Shown one piece after another: positions 9,302 through 19,200 of a stretch of 64,000 nucleotides of DNA (positions are counted from its first letter, which is position 1; each line of letters starts with the position of its first letter). Under the pieces are notes generated by a model. It was given only the letters and a program-made list of their open reading frames with translations, ran no database searches and was not told where the DNA came from. The stretch comes from Ferrovibrio xuzhouensis. Lineage in GTDB: Bacteria > Pseudomonadota > Alphaproteobacteria > Ferrovibrionales > Ferrovibrionaceae. Location of the stretch: NCBI RefSeq assembly GCF_042648965.1, contig NZ_JBHRYJ010000001.1, forward strand, positions 1,674,001 to 1,738,000, given 5' to 3'. A program made the position numbers and the translations under genes.

Positions 9302-9317
9302 ACCGGCAGGCCGCCGG

Positions 9318-9629
9318 TCAGCCGGCCGCCGTCGCCGCGCGGGTGCGTTCCTTCAGGCGGCCGATGAAATCGCGCAGCGCCGGCTGCAGATCGGCGAACA
9401 GCGGATCGTCGCGATGGGCCAGCATCACCTCGGTGAACAGTTTCAGCCCGATCGCCAGCGCGGCGGATTCGTCGCGGGCATAGCGGAAGCCGGCGGTGAC
9501 GCGCTCGGCGATGCCGAGCACGTCGTCATGGTTCACCGCCTCGAAGCTGAGCGGCGGGCGGATCGTGCCGTCCTCGCGCGGGGTGGCAAGATGCTCGACG
9601 GTGATGCGGTAGCGGTGGCCTTTTTTCAT
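9318..9629 (-). CDS. DUF3861 family protein
   Basis: A 103-residue protein matching DUF3861: it starts KGHRYRITVEHL, then PLSFEAVNHDDVLGIAERV and ends in a helical LKLFTEVML...LRDFIGRLKER region. Function is unknown. It lies 31 bp downstream of the PadR regulator on the same strand and probably shares its transcript. It is convergent with the arsR operon. Confidence 0.8.
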   Translation of the reverse strand: MKKGHRYRITVEHLATPREDGTIRPPLSFEAVNHDDVLGIAERVTAGFRYARDESAALAIGLKLFTEVMLAHRDDPLFADLQPALRDFIGRLKERTRAATAAG

Positions 9630-9660
9630 GATCTCTGGTTCCGTCAGGATTGAAGGGCCG

Positions 9661-10305
9661 TCACTCGCCGCGGATCTCGCGGATGGCGCGGACCAGGATG
9701 TCGATCACCCGGCGCTGTTCCTCCGGCGCCGCATCGGCCTTGTCACGCAGCAGGTGGCGCAGGGTGTGGCGGATGCCGCGCAGGCTGCGCGGATCGGCAT
9801 CCGGCGCCTCCTCAGCCTCCTCGCCGCCGGCGAAGAACTGCCGGACGCGCGCCATGCGCTCGCCGACACGGGCAAGCTCTGCCAGCATGGTGCTGGCCTG
9901 GGTGCGGCGGTCGGCCAGATGGGCGCCGCCCTCGGCGGTGAGGCTGTAGAGCTTCTTGCTGCCTTCGGCGACGACGGTGGCGAAGCCGATCTCTTCCAGA
10001 TAGGTCAGCGCCGGATAGATCACGCCGGGGCTCGGCGCGTAGAAACCGTGGCTGTGCTCTTCCAGCGCCTTGATGATCTCGTAGCCGTGGCGCGGTTTCT
10101 CGGCCAGCAGGGCGAGGATCAGCAGCTGCAGGTCCTCGGCGCCGACCATGCGGCTGGCGCGGAAACCGCGGCCGCCCATGCCGGCCTCGCCGAACATGCC
10201 GGCGGCGAAACCGCCCGGGCCGAAACCGCCGCCATGGCGGCCGCGCCGGCGGTGCATCATCTTGTGGGCGATATGCTCACGAAGAGCTTCTTTGAATCCA
10301 TGCAT
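9661..10305 (-). CDS. PadR-family transcriptional regulator (YqjI-like)
   Basis: A 214-residue PadR regulator. The N-terminal 50 residues are basic and rich in Gly, His and Met. The winged helix spans about 56-125 (LQLLILALLAEKPRHGYEIIKALEE, SPGVIYPALTYLEE), followed by a dimerising helical tail. The Gly/His-rich leader before a PadR domain recalls E. coli YqjI, a metal-responsive repressor, although this leader has few cysteines. A palindrome 38-53 bp upstream is the likely operator. Confidence 0.88.
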   Translation of the reverse strand: MHGFKEALREHIAHKMMHRRRGRHGGGFGPGGFAAGMFGEAGMGGRGFRASRMVGAEDLQLLILALLAEKPRHGYEIIKALEEHSHGFYAPSPGVIYPALTYLEEIGFATVVAEGSKKLYSLTAEGGAHLADRRTQASTMLAELARVGERMARVRQFFAGGEEAEEAPDADPRSLRGIRHTLRHLLRDKADAAPEEQRRVIDILVRAIREIRGE

Positions 10306-10342
10306 TTACGGGGTGACTCCTATCACTCGTTGTGTCTTTTGA

Positions 10343-10358
10343 TGTATCGTAAGATACA
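10343..10358. promoter_or_regulatory. PadR operator palindrome
   Basis: TGTATC-GTAA-GATACA, a perfect 6-bp inverted repeat in an AT-rich gap upstream of the padR start. TATC/GATA half-sites are typical of PadR-type operators. The position suits autorepression; it is also 47 bp from the 3' end of the SDR gene. Confidence 0.65.
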
Positions 10359-10404
10359 CTGAGCGATATGGGAGTCAACCCGATTTGTTCAAGAGCCCGA
10401 ATTT

Positions 10405-11169
10405 TCAGGCCATGCCGCCGTTGGCGCGCAGCACCTGGCCGTTGACCCAGCCGGCCTCGGGTCCGGCGAGGAAGGCGACCACGGCAGCGATGTCTTCGGG
10501 CTGGCCCAGCCGCCCGAAAGGGTTCAGCCCGGCGAGGAAGCGGATCTGCTCGTCGGTCTTGCCCGCCGTGAACAGCTCGGTCTCGACCGGGCCCGGCGCC
10601 ACGGCATTCACCGTGATGGCACGGCCCTTCAGCTCCTTGGCCAGCACCCGGGTCAGCATCTCGACGGCAGCCTTGGTCGCCGTGTAGGGGCCATAGCCCG
10701 GCAGGGCCAGCGCAATCGCACTGGTCGAGAAGTTGATGATACGGCCGCCATCGCGCAGGCGGTTCGCCGCCTGCTGCATGGTGTTGAAGCTGCCCATCAG
10801 GTTGACGGCAAATTCGCGCTGCACCGCGCCGGGATCGGCATTGGCGATCGGCAGCATGGTCATGATGCCGGCGTTGTTGACCAGCACGTCGACGCCGCCG
10901 AAGGCCTGCGCGGTCTCGTCGAACAGCCGCGCCGCATCGGCGGGCAGCGACACATCGGCCTTCACCGCGATGGCGCGGCCGCCGGCCGCCGCGATCTCGG
11001 CGACGGCCTGGTCGGCATCGTCGCTGCGGCTGGCGTAATTGACGGTGACGGCGAAGCCATCGGCGGCGAGGCGCAGCGCGATGGCCCGGCCGATGCCGCG
11101 CGAGGCGCCGGTGACGATGGCGGCCCCAGTCTGGGATGAGAGGGTCTGGGTGGTGGAAACGGTGGTCAT
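10405..11169 (-). CDS. SDR-family oxidoreductase
   Basis: A 254-residue classical short-chain dehydrogenase/reductase. It carries the NAD(P)-binding TGASRGIG (19-26), the NNAG motif in VDVLVNNAGIM, the catalytic Ser in NFSTSA, and the YxxxK motif YTATK. Its C-terminal block is PGPVETELF. An Arg after the glycine motif (ASRGIGRA) is compatible with NADP preference. The substrate is unknown. It is divergent from a LysR gene, the classical layout for a regulated target. Confidence 0.9.
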   Translation of the reverse strand: MTTVSTTQTLSSQTGAAIVTGASRGIGRAIALRLAADGFAVTVNYASRSDDADQAVAEIAAAGGRAIAVKADVSLPADAARLFDETAQAFGGVDVLVNNAGIMTMLPIANADPGAVQREFAVNLMGSFNTMQQAANRLRDGGRIINFSTSAIALALPGYGPYTATKAAVEMLTRVLAKELKGRAITVNAVAPGPVETELFTAGKTDEQIRFLAGLNPFGRLGQPEDIAAVVAFLAGPEAGWVNGQVLRANGGMA

Positions 11170-11235
11170 GGGAAGGTCCTTTCTCTTTTATAGCCGGCAG
11201 GGCCGGCAGGACAGACGTTAGGGCTTGACCACTCC

Positions 11236-11279
11236 TGACTCCAACGCAACTTTGTCATTCCATGAGTGATCTGGAGTCA
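11236..11279. promoter_or_regulatory. Inverted repeat between SDR and LysR genes
   Basis: TGACTCC (11236-11242) and GGAGTCA (11273-11279) form a perfect 7-bp dyad with 30 bp between arms, in the 115-bp divergent gap and ending 5 bp before the LysR start. Position and symmetry suit a LysR binding region that controls both genes. It is not a canonical T-N11-A box. Confidence 0.45.
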
Positions 11280-11284
11280 TCCAT

Positions 11285-12193
11285 ATGGCCTTCGACAGCC
11301 GCCTGCTGACCGGCATCGGCGTGCTGGTCGCCGTGGTCGAGGCCGGCAGCTTCGTGCGCGCCGCCGACGGGCTCGGCCTGACCGCCTCCGGGGTCAGCCG
11401 CGCCATCGCCAGGCTGGAACAGCGCGTCGGCGTGCGCCTGCTGCACCGGACCGCGCGCGCCGTGTCGCTGACCGACGAGGGCCGCCGCTTCTATGACGAG
11501 GTGGCGCCGCTGCTGTCGGGCATCGAGGACTCCGCCACCCGCACTGCCGGCGCGGCGGCCCGCGTGCACGGCCGCCTGCGCATCAGCGTCGATGCCGCGG
11601 TAGCCAGCTTCATCCTGCTGCCGCACATCGGCCGGCTGCTCGACCGGCATCCCGATCTCGAGGTCGACATCGAGGTGCGCGACCGGCTCGGCGACCTGGT
11701 GGCCGACGGCTTCGACCTGTCGCTGCGTTTCGCCGATCCGCAGCTGCCGTCCGGCCTGATCGCCCGGCGGCTGTCGACCACGCGGGTGGTGACCTGCGCG
11801 ACGCCGGACTACATCACCCGCCATGGCCGGCCGCAGCATCCGCGCGACCTCGAAGCCCATCGCTGCATCCTGCTGCGCGATGAATCCGCTGCCGGGCGGC
11901 CGTTCGGCTGGGAGTTCCGGCGCGACGGCGAGACCGTGCCGGTGCTGGCGCGCGGCCGGCTGATGGTCAACGATACCCACAGCCTGCTGGCCGGCTGCCT
12001 GTCGGGCTACGGCATCGCCCAGCTGCTGGAGTTCTACATCCGCGACCGGCTGGCCGACGGCCGCCTCGTCGACCTGTTCCCCGACTGGGCCGAGGAAACC
12101 TTCCCGCTCTATGTTTTCTTCCGCTCGCGCAGCCTGCCGCCGGCCAAGGTCTGCGCCTTCCTCGATTTCGTGCAGGAAGAAATCACCGCGTAA
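11285..12193 (+). CDS. LysR-family transcriptional regulator
   Basis: A 302-residue LysR regulator. The N-terminal helix-turn-helix spans about 5-64 (FVRAADGLGLTASGVSRAIARLEQRVGVRLLHRT region). The effector domain follows, with GRLRISVDAAVASFILLPHI and a DLEVDIEVRDR strand. It is divergent from the SDR gene, which is its probable target, and it sits over the dyad in between. The inducer is unknown. Confidence 0.92.
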   Translation: MAFDSRLLTGIGVLVAVVEAGSFVRAADGLGLTASGVSRAIARLEQRVGVRLLHRTARAVSLTDEGRRFYDEVAPLLSGIEDSATRTAGAAARVHGRLRISVDAAVASFILLPHIGRLLDRHPDLEVDIEVRDRLGDLVADGFDLSLRFADPQLPSGLIARRLSTTRVVTCATPDYITRHGRPQHPRDLEAHRCILLRDESAAGRPFGWEFRRDGETVPVLARGRLMVNDTHSLLAGCLSGYGIAQLLEFYIRDRLADGRLVDLFPDWAEETFPLYVFFRSRSLPPAKVCAFLDFVQEEITA

Positions 12194-12225
12194 ATCGCGG
12201 GTTTTCGCGCCTCAGCCGGTTGGGC

Positions 12226-13059
12226 TCAGCCGGGCAGCGGGATATTGTCGATCAGCCGGGTGCGGCCAAGCCGCACGGCGAGCGACAGCAGCGCGCCGGC
12301 ACTCACCGTCTCCAGTTCGGACAGCAGCTCCGGGTCGGCCACCGAGACATATTCGATCCCGGCCAGCGGCTCGGCCGCCAGCACATCGCGCATCGCCTGG
12401 CGCAGGCGGCCGGCATCGCGTTCGCCTGCCTTGTACAGCGCGGCGGCGGCATCAAGCGCGCGGCTGAGCGCCGTGGCCGCCTGGCGCTCATCGGGTTGCA
12501 GATAGACATTGCGGCTGCTCATGGCGAGCCCGTCGACCTCGCGCACTGTCGGGCAGACGATGACCTCCAGCGGCATGTCGAGATCGCGCACCATGCGGCG
12601 GATCACCACGCATTGCTGCGCGTCCTTCTGGCCGAAATAGGCGCAGCTCGGCTGCACGATGTTGAACAGCTTGGCCACCACGGTGGCGACGCCGCGGAAA
12701 TGCCCGGGCCGCACCGCGCCTTCCAGCGTGTCGGTCACTGTCGTTACTTCCACGGCGGTCAGGCTGCCCGGCGGATACATCTCGGCGACGCCAGGCGTGA
12801 ACACGAGGTCGCAGCCGGCCGCGCGCAGCAGCGCAAGGTCGCGTTCCATGTCGCGCGGATAGCGGCTGAAATCCTCACTGGGGCCGAACTGGGTCGGATT
12901 GACGAAGATGCTGGCGGCGACGGCGCCGCACTCTTCCCTGGCCCGGCGCACCAGGCTGAGATGGCCCTCGTGCAGGAAGCCCATGGTCGGCACGAAGCCG
13001 AGCCGGCCAAGCCGGCCGCGGGCCTGGCGGAATTCCGCGATGGTGGCGGCGATCTCCAT
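12226..13059 (-). CDS. panC: Pantothenate synthetase
   Basis: A 277-residue cytosolic enzyme that joins pantoate and beta-alanine with ATP in coenzyme A synthesis. PTMGFLHEGH (about 24-33) carries the HxGH nucleotide motif. FVNPTQFGPSEDFSRYPR and FGQKDAQQ are pantoate-binding signatures, and the KMSKS-equivalent is MSSRN. Length is typical. No panB is beside it; it is convergent with LysR and lies just downstream of tRNA-Leu. Confidence 0.95.
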   Translation of the reverse strand: MEIAATIAEFRQARGRLGRLGFVPTMGFLHEGHLSLVRRAREECGAVAASIFVNPTQFGPSEDFSRYPRDMERDLALLRAAGCDLVFTPGVAEMYPPGSLTAVEVTTVTDTLEGAVRPGHFRGVATVVAKLFNIVQPSCAYFGQKDAQQCVVIRRMVRDLDMPLEVIVCPTVREVDGLAMSSRNVYLQPDERQAATALSRALDAAAALYKAGERDAGRLRQAMRDVLAAEPLAGIEYVSVADPELLSELETVSAGALLSLAVRLGRTRLIDNIPLPG

Positions 13060-13092
13060 GTCTCTCCCGCCCTCCCTGGCCGGTCAGTCTGC

Positions 13093-13179
13093 TGGTGCCC
13101 GCTGCCGGACTCGAACCGGCACGGCCTTGCGGCCTCGGGATTTTAAGTCCCGTGCGTCTACCAATTCCGCCAAGCGGGC
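13093..13179 (-). tRNA. tRNA-Leu (UAA anticodon)
   Basis: Eighty-seven bases including an encoded CCA (13093-13095). The 7-bp acceptor stem is GCCCGCT/AGCGGGC. The anticodon stem CGGGA/TCCCG closes the loop CTTAAAA, which gives anticodon UAA. A long variable arm GGCCGCAAGGCC marks it as class II. The T-arm CCGG-TTCGAGT-CCGG is canonical. It is 33 bp upstream of panC on the same strand. Confidence 0.95.
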
Positions 13180-13442
13180 AGGCCCTCCTGCATAGACGGC
13201 CGCCGGCCCAAGGGTCAATCACCGGGGTCAATTGCCGGACCGGTCCGGGACCGGGGCGCCCTACCCGGTTGGCTGCCGGTCCGGTAACCGTCTCGCCGGT
13301 TGCAAAGCCCGGACGGCGCCACCGCCGGCTGCCGCGCTGCATACGCTGGCGGCAGGGATCGGCGGTTTTTTTGTCAGCAGCATGAAAAAGCCGGCAGACT
13401 CCGGATTGTAGCGGCCATCACACCGCCCTATATGCTGCGGCC

Positions 13443-14690
13443 ATGGACCCCGCCGCCTTCGCCCGGATCGCCCGCCGGATCGCCGATGCCTCGCTCGGCG
13501 GTCTCAACGAAGGCGAGATCCTCGCCGACTTCTGCACCGCCCTGAACGAGGTCGACATCCCGGTCAGCCGTGCCGTGCTGGGCGCCGATACCCTGCATCC
13601 GGTGCTGGCCGGCCGCATCTTCGGCTGGAAGCGCGACGAAGCGGGCATCATCCTGCATGAATTCGGCCGCTCGACCACCGAAGAGGGCGAGCGCAAATGG
13701 CGCGAAAGCCCGTTCCATCACCTCGAGCAGACCGGTGCCGCCCAGCTGCGCGTGCGCATCGACGGCCATAACGGCGACTTCCCCTTCCCGGTGGTCACCG
13801 ATCTGGCTGCCGAGGGCTATACCGATTTCCTCGTCACCATGACGCGCTTCGGCGACAAGGCGATCATCGGCCAGCTCGACTCGATCTATGCCTCATGGTC
13901 GACCGGCACTGCCGGGGGCTATACCGAGCGGCAGATCGAGATGCTGGAATCGCTGATCCCGTTCGCCGCCGCCGCGATCCGCTCGGCCAGTGTGCGCCGC
14001 ATCGCCGACACGCTGGCCGAAACCTATCTCGGCCGCGACGCCGCGCGCCGCGTGCTCAGCGGCACCATCACCCGCGGCGAGGCCGAGCGCATCTCGGCCG
14101 CCCTGTGGTTCAGCGACCTGCGCGGCTTCACCCGGCTGTCGGATACCGTGTCGCCGGAACTGATCATGCCGCTGCTGAACGACTATGCCGGCGCCGCGGT
14201 GGCGGCGATCCACCAGCATGGCGGCGAGGTGCTGAAGTTCATGGGCGACGGGATTCTGGCGATCTTCCGCAACGACGGCGAGCGCCATACCGATCTCGAA
14301 GCCGCCACCCACGATGCCCTGCGCGCGCTCTGCCAGGCGCAGAAGAACCTGCGCGAGGTGCGCAACCGCCGCGCCAATGCCGGCCTGCCGGTGGCCGACA
14401 TGACGGTCGCCCTGCATGTCGGCGATGTGCTGTATGGCAATTTCGGCGGCGAGGACCGCCTCGATTTCACCGTGGTCGGCCCGGCGGTGAACGAGCTGTC
14501 GCGCATCGCCGGCATGGTGCGCGTGGTCGACCAGCCGGCGATCCTGTCGGCCGCCTTCCGCCAGGCCGCCGGCGGCATGAAGGACAAGGCGGTCTCGCTC
14601 GGCCGCTATGCGCTGCGCGGTGTCGAGACGCCGCAGGAGCTGTTCACGCTCGATCCGGAATTCCTGCGCGCCAAGCTCATGGCGGCGTAA
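13443..14690 (+). CDS. Class III adenylate/guanylate cyclase-domain protein
   Basis: A 415-residue protein. Residues 1-190 form an N-terminal region of the kind paired with cyclases in Rhizobiales and Rhodospirillales; it contains FGWKRDEAG and a DFPFPVVTDLAAEGYTDF segment and is possibly GAF-like. The cyclase domain spans about 215-400. Metal-binding Asp residues are D225 (ALWFSDLRGFT) and D269 (FMGDGILAIF), and K265 precedes the latter. HVGDVLYGNFGG and DFTVVGPAVNELSRI complete the domain. No membrane segment is seen, so it is probably cytosolic. cAMP is the more likely product in this family, but the sequence does not prove it. Confidence 0.9.
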   Translation: MDPAAFARIARRIADASLGGLNEGEILADFCTALNEVDIPVSRAVLGADTLHPVLAGRIFGWKRDEAGIILHEFGRSTTEEGERKWRESPFHHLEQTGAAQLRVRIDGHNGDFPFPVVTDLAAEGYTDFLVTMTRFGDKAIIGQLDSIYASWSTGTAGGYTERQIEMLESLIPFAAAAIRSASVRRIADTLAETYLGRDAARRVLSGTITRGEAERISAALWFSDLRGFTRLSDTVSPELIMPLLNDYAGAAVAAIHQHGGEVLKFMGDGILAIFRNDGERHTDLEAATHDALRALCQAQKNLREVRNRRANAGLPVADMTVALHVGDVLYGNFGGEDRLDFTVVGPAVNELSRIAGMVRVVDQPAILSAAFRQAAGGMKDKAVSLGRYALRGVETPQELFTLDPEFLRAKLMAA

Positions 14691-14707
14691 GCCGCAAGCT
14701 CGTCGTC

Positions 14708-15415
14708 TTACTCGGCGGCCTTCAGCGCCGCCGGCTGCAACGCCTGCAGCACCGCCTGCGCCACCGCCTCCGACGAGGCCGGGTTCTGACCGGTCACCAG
14801 ATTGCCGTCGGCAATCGCGTGCGGCTGGAAATCCGGCCCGGCGACAAAATCCGCAGCCAGGTCGCGCAGCCGGCTTTCCAGCAGGAAGGGCACGACCTCG
14901 TTCAGCCCGACCTTCTCTTCCTCGGCATCGGTAAACGCCGTCAGCCGCCGGCCGGCCACGATGGGTTTGCCGTCGCGGCCTTTCGCCGACACCAGCCCGG
15001 CCGGGCCGTGGCAGACGGCAGCGACAATGCGACCCTGCTCGAACAGGCTGGCGATCCGCACCGCCAGCGCCGCGCTCTGCGGCAGATCCCACATGGTGCC
15101 ATGGCCGCCGGGCAGGAAGATCGCATCGACATCGGCGATATCGACATCGGCAATCGCCGGGGTCACCTGCACGGCTTCCATGGCGGCGCGGTCGGCGAGG
15201 AAGCGCCGCACCGTCTCGGGCTGCGGCTCGTCGCCATGCACGCTGCGCGGATCGAAGGGGATCGGCCCGCCCCTCACCGAAGCCAGGGTCAGCCGGCAGC
15301 CGGCGGCGGCAAAGGCCAGCCAGGGGGCCGCCAGCTCCTCGGCCCAGAGCCCGGTCAGATGGCCGTTATCCATGACATTGTGCGATGTGGCGACGACCAG
15401 GACATGCGCAGTCAT
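14708..15415 (-). CDS. DJ-1/PfpI-family protein (Hsp31-like)
   Basis: A 235-residue type 1 glutamine-amidotransferase-fold protein. The nucleophile elbow AAVCHGPAGL puts Cys135 beside His136, Glu26 (LWAEELAAPW) is the expected acidic partner, and FLPGGHGTMWDLP is the oxyanion-side loop. The larger size and ESRLRDLAADF tail match the Hsp31/glyoxalase III-type branch, so glyoxalase or deglycase-like activity is likely but unproven. It is convergent with the cyclase gene. Confidence 0.87.
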   Translation of the reverse strand: MTAHVLVVATSHNVMDNGHLTGLWAEELAAPWLAFAAAGCRLTLASVRGGPIPFDPRSVHGDEPQPETVRRFLADRAAMEAVQVTPAIADVDIADVDAIFLPGGHGTMWDLPQSAALAVRIASLFEQGRIVAAVCHGPAGLVSAKGRDGKPIVAGRRLTAFTDAEEEKVGLNEVVPFLLESRLRDLAADFVAGPDFQPHAIADGNLVTGQNPASSEAVAQAVLQALQPAALKAAE

Positions 15416-15574
15416 GCGGAGCCTCCTGCTGGGGGTTCGTAAGCCGGTTTATGACCGATTTTTGAATGATTCCAGACTCTTGAGTCCGGTGGCGAGTCAC
15501 AGATAGGAAGCCACCGGCGGGGTTTCAACGCCTCCACCGGAAAAGCGTTCCCTCCCCTGCTTCGTGGCCTGTTT

Positions 15575-16120
15575 TCAGGCGGCCCCGGACATCGGCCGCG
15601 CCGCCGCCGATCCCACCGCTGGCTGGCCGATATCGTCGAGCTGCTCCTGCAGGGTGAGGTCGGCGATGCTGTGGACTGGCAGGTTGATGAAAATGCCGAT
15701 GCGGTTCGACAGGTGGCGATAGGCCTCGGCAAAGGCATAGCGGCGCTCGGCCTCGGTACCGGTGGCGGTCACCGGATCGGGCATCGACCAGTGGGCGGTC
15801 ATCGGATGGCCGGGCCAGACCGGGCAGGTCTCGCCGGCCGCCTCGTCGCAGACGGTGAAGACGAAATCCATCACCGGCGCGCCGGGTTGCGCGAATTCGT
15901 CCCACGACTTCGACCGCAGCTCCTTCACCGAATGGCCGGTCGCCGCCAGCAGGTCGCGGGTATAGGGATGCACCTCGCCGCGCGGCCGGCTGCCGGCGCT
16001 GAAGGCGCGAAAGCGGCCGCGGTTGATGCTCAGGTTGTTCATGATCGCCTCGGCGATCAGGCTGCGCGCGGAATTGCCGCTGCAGATGAACAGCACGTTG
16101 TAGATGCGGGTGTCGGTCAT
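15575..16120 (-). CDS. arsC: ArsC-type arsenate reductase / low-MW phosphatase family
   Basis: A 181-residue protein with the low-molecular-weight phosphatase P-loop CSGNSAR (Cys13 to Arg19). Further cysteines are at 91 and 99 (FTVCDEAAGETCP), as in thioredoxin-coupled ArsC enzymes that relay a disulfide. Residues MPDP supply the general acid Asp. No arsR, arsB or acr3 is adjacent, so an arsenate role is inferred from the cysteine pattern alone. A phosphatase role cannot be excluded. Confidence 0.8.
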   Translation of the reverse strand: MTDTRIYNVLFICSGNSARSLIAEAIMNNLSINRGRFRAFSAGSRPRGEVHPYTRDLLAATGHSVKELRSKSWDEFAQPGAPVMDFVFTVCDEAAGETCPVWPGHPMTAHWSMPDPVTATGTEAERRYAFAEAYRHLSNRIGIFINLPVHSIADLTLQEQLDDIGQPAVGSAAARPMSGAA

Positions 16121-16208
16121 GGTGCCCTGCCGGATGGTCGATCAGATTCTGGTTTTTCGCGGGCAGGCTAGCCCCGCTTGTTGACAGCCGCACGACAGAA
16201 TCATGTCA

Positions 16209-16242
16209 CAAAAAAAGCCGGCCCCGGATGAACGGGGCCGGC
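16209..16242 (-). terminator. Rho-independent terminator of the RND operon
   Basis: A 10-bp perfect stem GCCGGCCCCG (16217-16226) / CGGGGCCGGC (16233-16242) with a 6-nt loop. On the minus strand it is followed by a run of T (A-run at 16210-16216 on plus). It lies 25 bp past the RND permease stop. The T-rich flank on the other side could also make it work on the plus strand. Confidence 0.88.
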
Positions 16243-16266
16243 TGTCTTTTTGCTGTGTTGCGGCGC

Positions 16267-19200
16267 TTATTCGCCGGGCTGGCCCGGCAGACTCGGCGGC
16301 AGATGCGGCGCCGGTGTCGGATCCTCGACCGGCGGTCCGCGACGGCTGAGCTTGCGCAGCACCACGTAGAAGACCGGAGTGAGGAACAGGCCGATCAGGG
16401 TGACGCCGATCATGCCCGAGAACACCGCGGTGCCCAGCGCGCGCCGCATCTCGGCGCCGGCGCCGGTGGAGACCACCAGCGGCAGCACGCCGAGAATGAA
16501 GGCGAAGGCGGTCATCAGGATCGGTCGCAGGCGCAGGCGGCAGGCCTCGATCACGGCGTCCACCATGTCCCTGCCCTCCGCCTCGATCTGGCGGGCGAAT
16601 TCGACGATCAGGATCGCGTTTTTCGCCGCCAGGCCGATCAGCACGACAAGGCCGATCTGCACCAGGATGTTGTTGTCGATGCCCGATGCCCAGACGCCGC
16701 CCAGCGCGAACAGCATCGAGATCGGCACGATCAGCATGATCGCCATCGGCAGCACCCAGCTTTCATACTGGGCCGACAGCGCCAGGAAGACGAACACGAT
16801 CGACAGCGCGAAGATATACAGCGCGGTGTTGCCGGTCAGGCGCTCCTGCAGGGCGATTTCCGTCCATTCGAAGCCCTGGCCCGGTTCCAGGGTGTTCCTG
16901 GCCAGGCCCTCCATGGCATCGAGCGACTGGCCGGTCGACACGCCCGGCGGCGTGTTGCCCTGCAGCGGTACCGACACATACATGTTGTAGCGCTGCACCA
17001 GGTCCGGGCCGGCCGTCTCGCGGATCTGCACCAGGCTGCCCAGCGGTACCAGCGCGCCGGTGGCCGACTGCACCTTCAGCTGCAGGATATCCTCCTTGTT
17101 CAGGCGGTCCTTGGCATCGGCCTGGGCACGCACCTGGAAGACGCGGCCAAAGGCGTTGAAGTCGTTCACATAGGCCGAGCCGAGATTGACCTGCAGCACG
17201 CTGAAGATGTTGCTGATCGGCACGTTCAGCTTTTCGGCCTTGGTGCGGTCGATGTTCAGGAAGATCTGCGGCGAGGCAGCCGAGAAGGTGGTGAACACGC
17301 CCGTCACGCCCGGTGTCTGCTGCGCCTTGCCCATCATCTGGTAGGCGGCGGCGAGCAGCGGACGCACGTCGTCGCTGTTGCGGTTCTGCAGCATCATCTT
17401 GAAGCCGCCGCCATTGCCGATGCCCGGCACCGAGGGCGGCGGCACGGCGATCACGAAGGCTTCCTCGATGGATTGCAGCCGGCCGATCATCTGGCCGATG
17501 ATGGCGGTGGCGGTCTCGCCCTTGGCCAGCCGTTCCTCGAACGGCTTGAAGGTGGTGAACATCACGCCGGAATTGCTCGAGTTGGTGAAGGTCGAGCCGT
17601 CGAAGCCCGGAATCGCCACCACATGGGCGACGCCCGGGATGCTTTGCGCGATCCTGGTCGCCTTCTGCACCACCTGGTCGGTGCGGTCGAGCGTGGCGCC
17701 GTCCGGCAGCTTCATCACCACGATGGCGTAGCCGCGGTCGAGCGGCGGGATGAAGCCCTTCGGCATGGCGCCGAAGATCCACACCGTCGCGGCAACCAGC
17801 AGGGCGTAGAAGCCGAGCATGAAAAAGCGCCGCCGCACCACGCCGCCGACCGACCGGGCATAGCCGCCGCTGAGGCGGTCGAAGCCGGTGTTGAAGATGT
17901 CGGCGCCGCGCTGGACAACGCGGAACAGGACGAAGCGCGGCTTGTGATGCTCGCCCTTCTCATGTCGCTTCAGCAGGATGGCACCCAGCGCCGGCGACAG
18001 GGTCAGCGAGTTGAAGGCCGAGATGATCGTCGCCACCGCGATGGTCAGCGCGAACTGCTTGTAGAACTGGCCGGTGATGCCGGGAATGAAGGCAGTCGGG
18101 ATGAACACCGCCGAGAGGACCACGGCGATGGCGACGACGGCACGGCCGACCTCGTCCATCGTTTCGTGCGCCGCATCCCGTGGCGACATGCCCAAGGCTA
18201 TGTTGCGTTCGATGTTCTCCACCACCACGATGGCGTCGTCGACGACGATACCGATGGCAAGCACCAGGCCGAACAGGGTCAGCACATTCAGGTTGAAGCC
18301 GAAGGCCGACATCACGAAGAAGGTGCCGATCAGCGAAACCGGGATGGCGAGGATCGGGATCACCGCCGCGCGCCAGTTCTGCAGGAAGATCAGCACGACG
18401 AGGGCGACGAGGATGATCGCCTCGACCAGGGTCTTGTACACCTCGTGCAGCGATTCCGAGATGAACTCGGTCGGATTGTAGATGATGGTGTATTCGAGGC
18501 CCGGCGGGAAATCCTTCTTCAGCTCCTCCATCTTGGCCATCACCTGCTCGGAGGTCTCGAGCGCGTTGGTGCCCGGACGCTGGAACACGCCCATCGCCAC
18601 CGCGGTCTGGCCGTCGAGATAGCTGCGGCTGTTGTAGTCCTTGCCGCCGAGCTCGACGCGGGCGACATCCTCCAGCCGCACCAGGCGGCCGTCGGTGCCG
18701 GACTTGACGATCACGTTGCGGAACTGGCGCGGATCGGCGCCGAAGCGGCCCTGCGTGGTGACGATGGCCTGCAGCGGGGTATCCACCGGCGCCGGCTGGC
18801 TGCCCAGCGTGCCGCCCGAGACCTGGATATTCTGTGCCTGCAGCGCGGCCACCACGTCGGAGGCGGCGAGGCCGTAGGACGACAGTCGCGCCGGATCGAG
18901 CCAGATGCGCATGGCGTATTCGCTGCCGCCGAAGACGGTGACGTTGCCGACGCCATCGAGCCGCAGCAGCTGCTCGCGGATGCGCAGGTTCATGTAGTTG
19001 GCGATATACAGCTCGCTGTAGCGCTTGTCGGGCGACAGCAGGTGCACGACCATCAGGAAGTCACCGGCCTGCTTGGTGGTGGTGATGCCCTGGCGGCGCA
19101 CTTCCTCGGGCAGTCGCGGCTCGGCGATGGCGACGCGGTTCTGCACCTGCACCTGGGCGGTGTCGAGGTTGGTGCCCGGCTTGAAGGTGACGGTGAGCTG

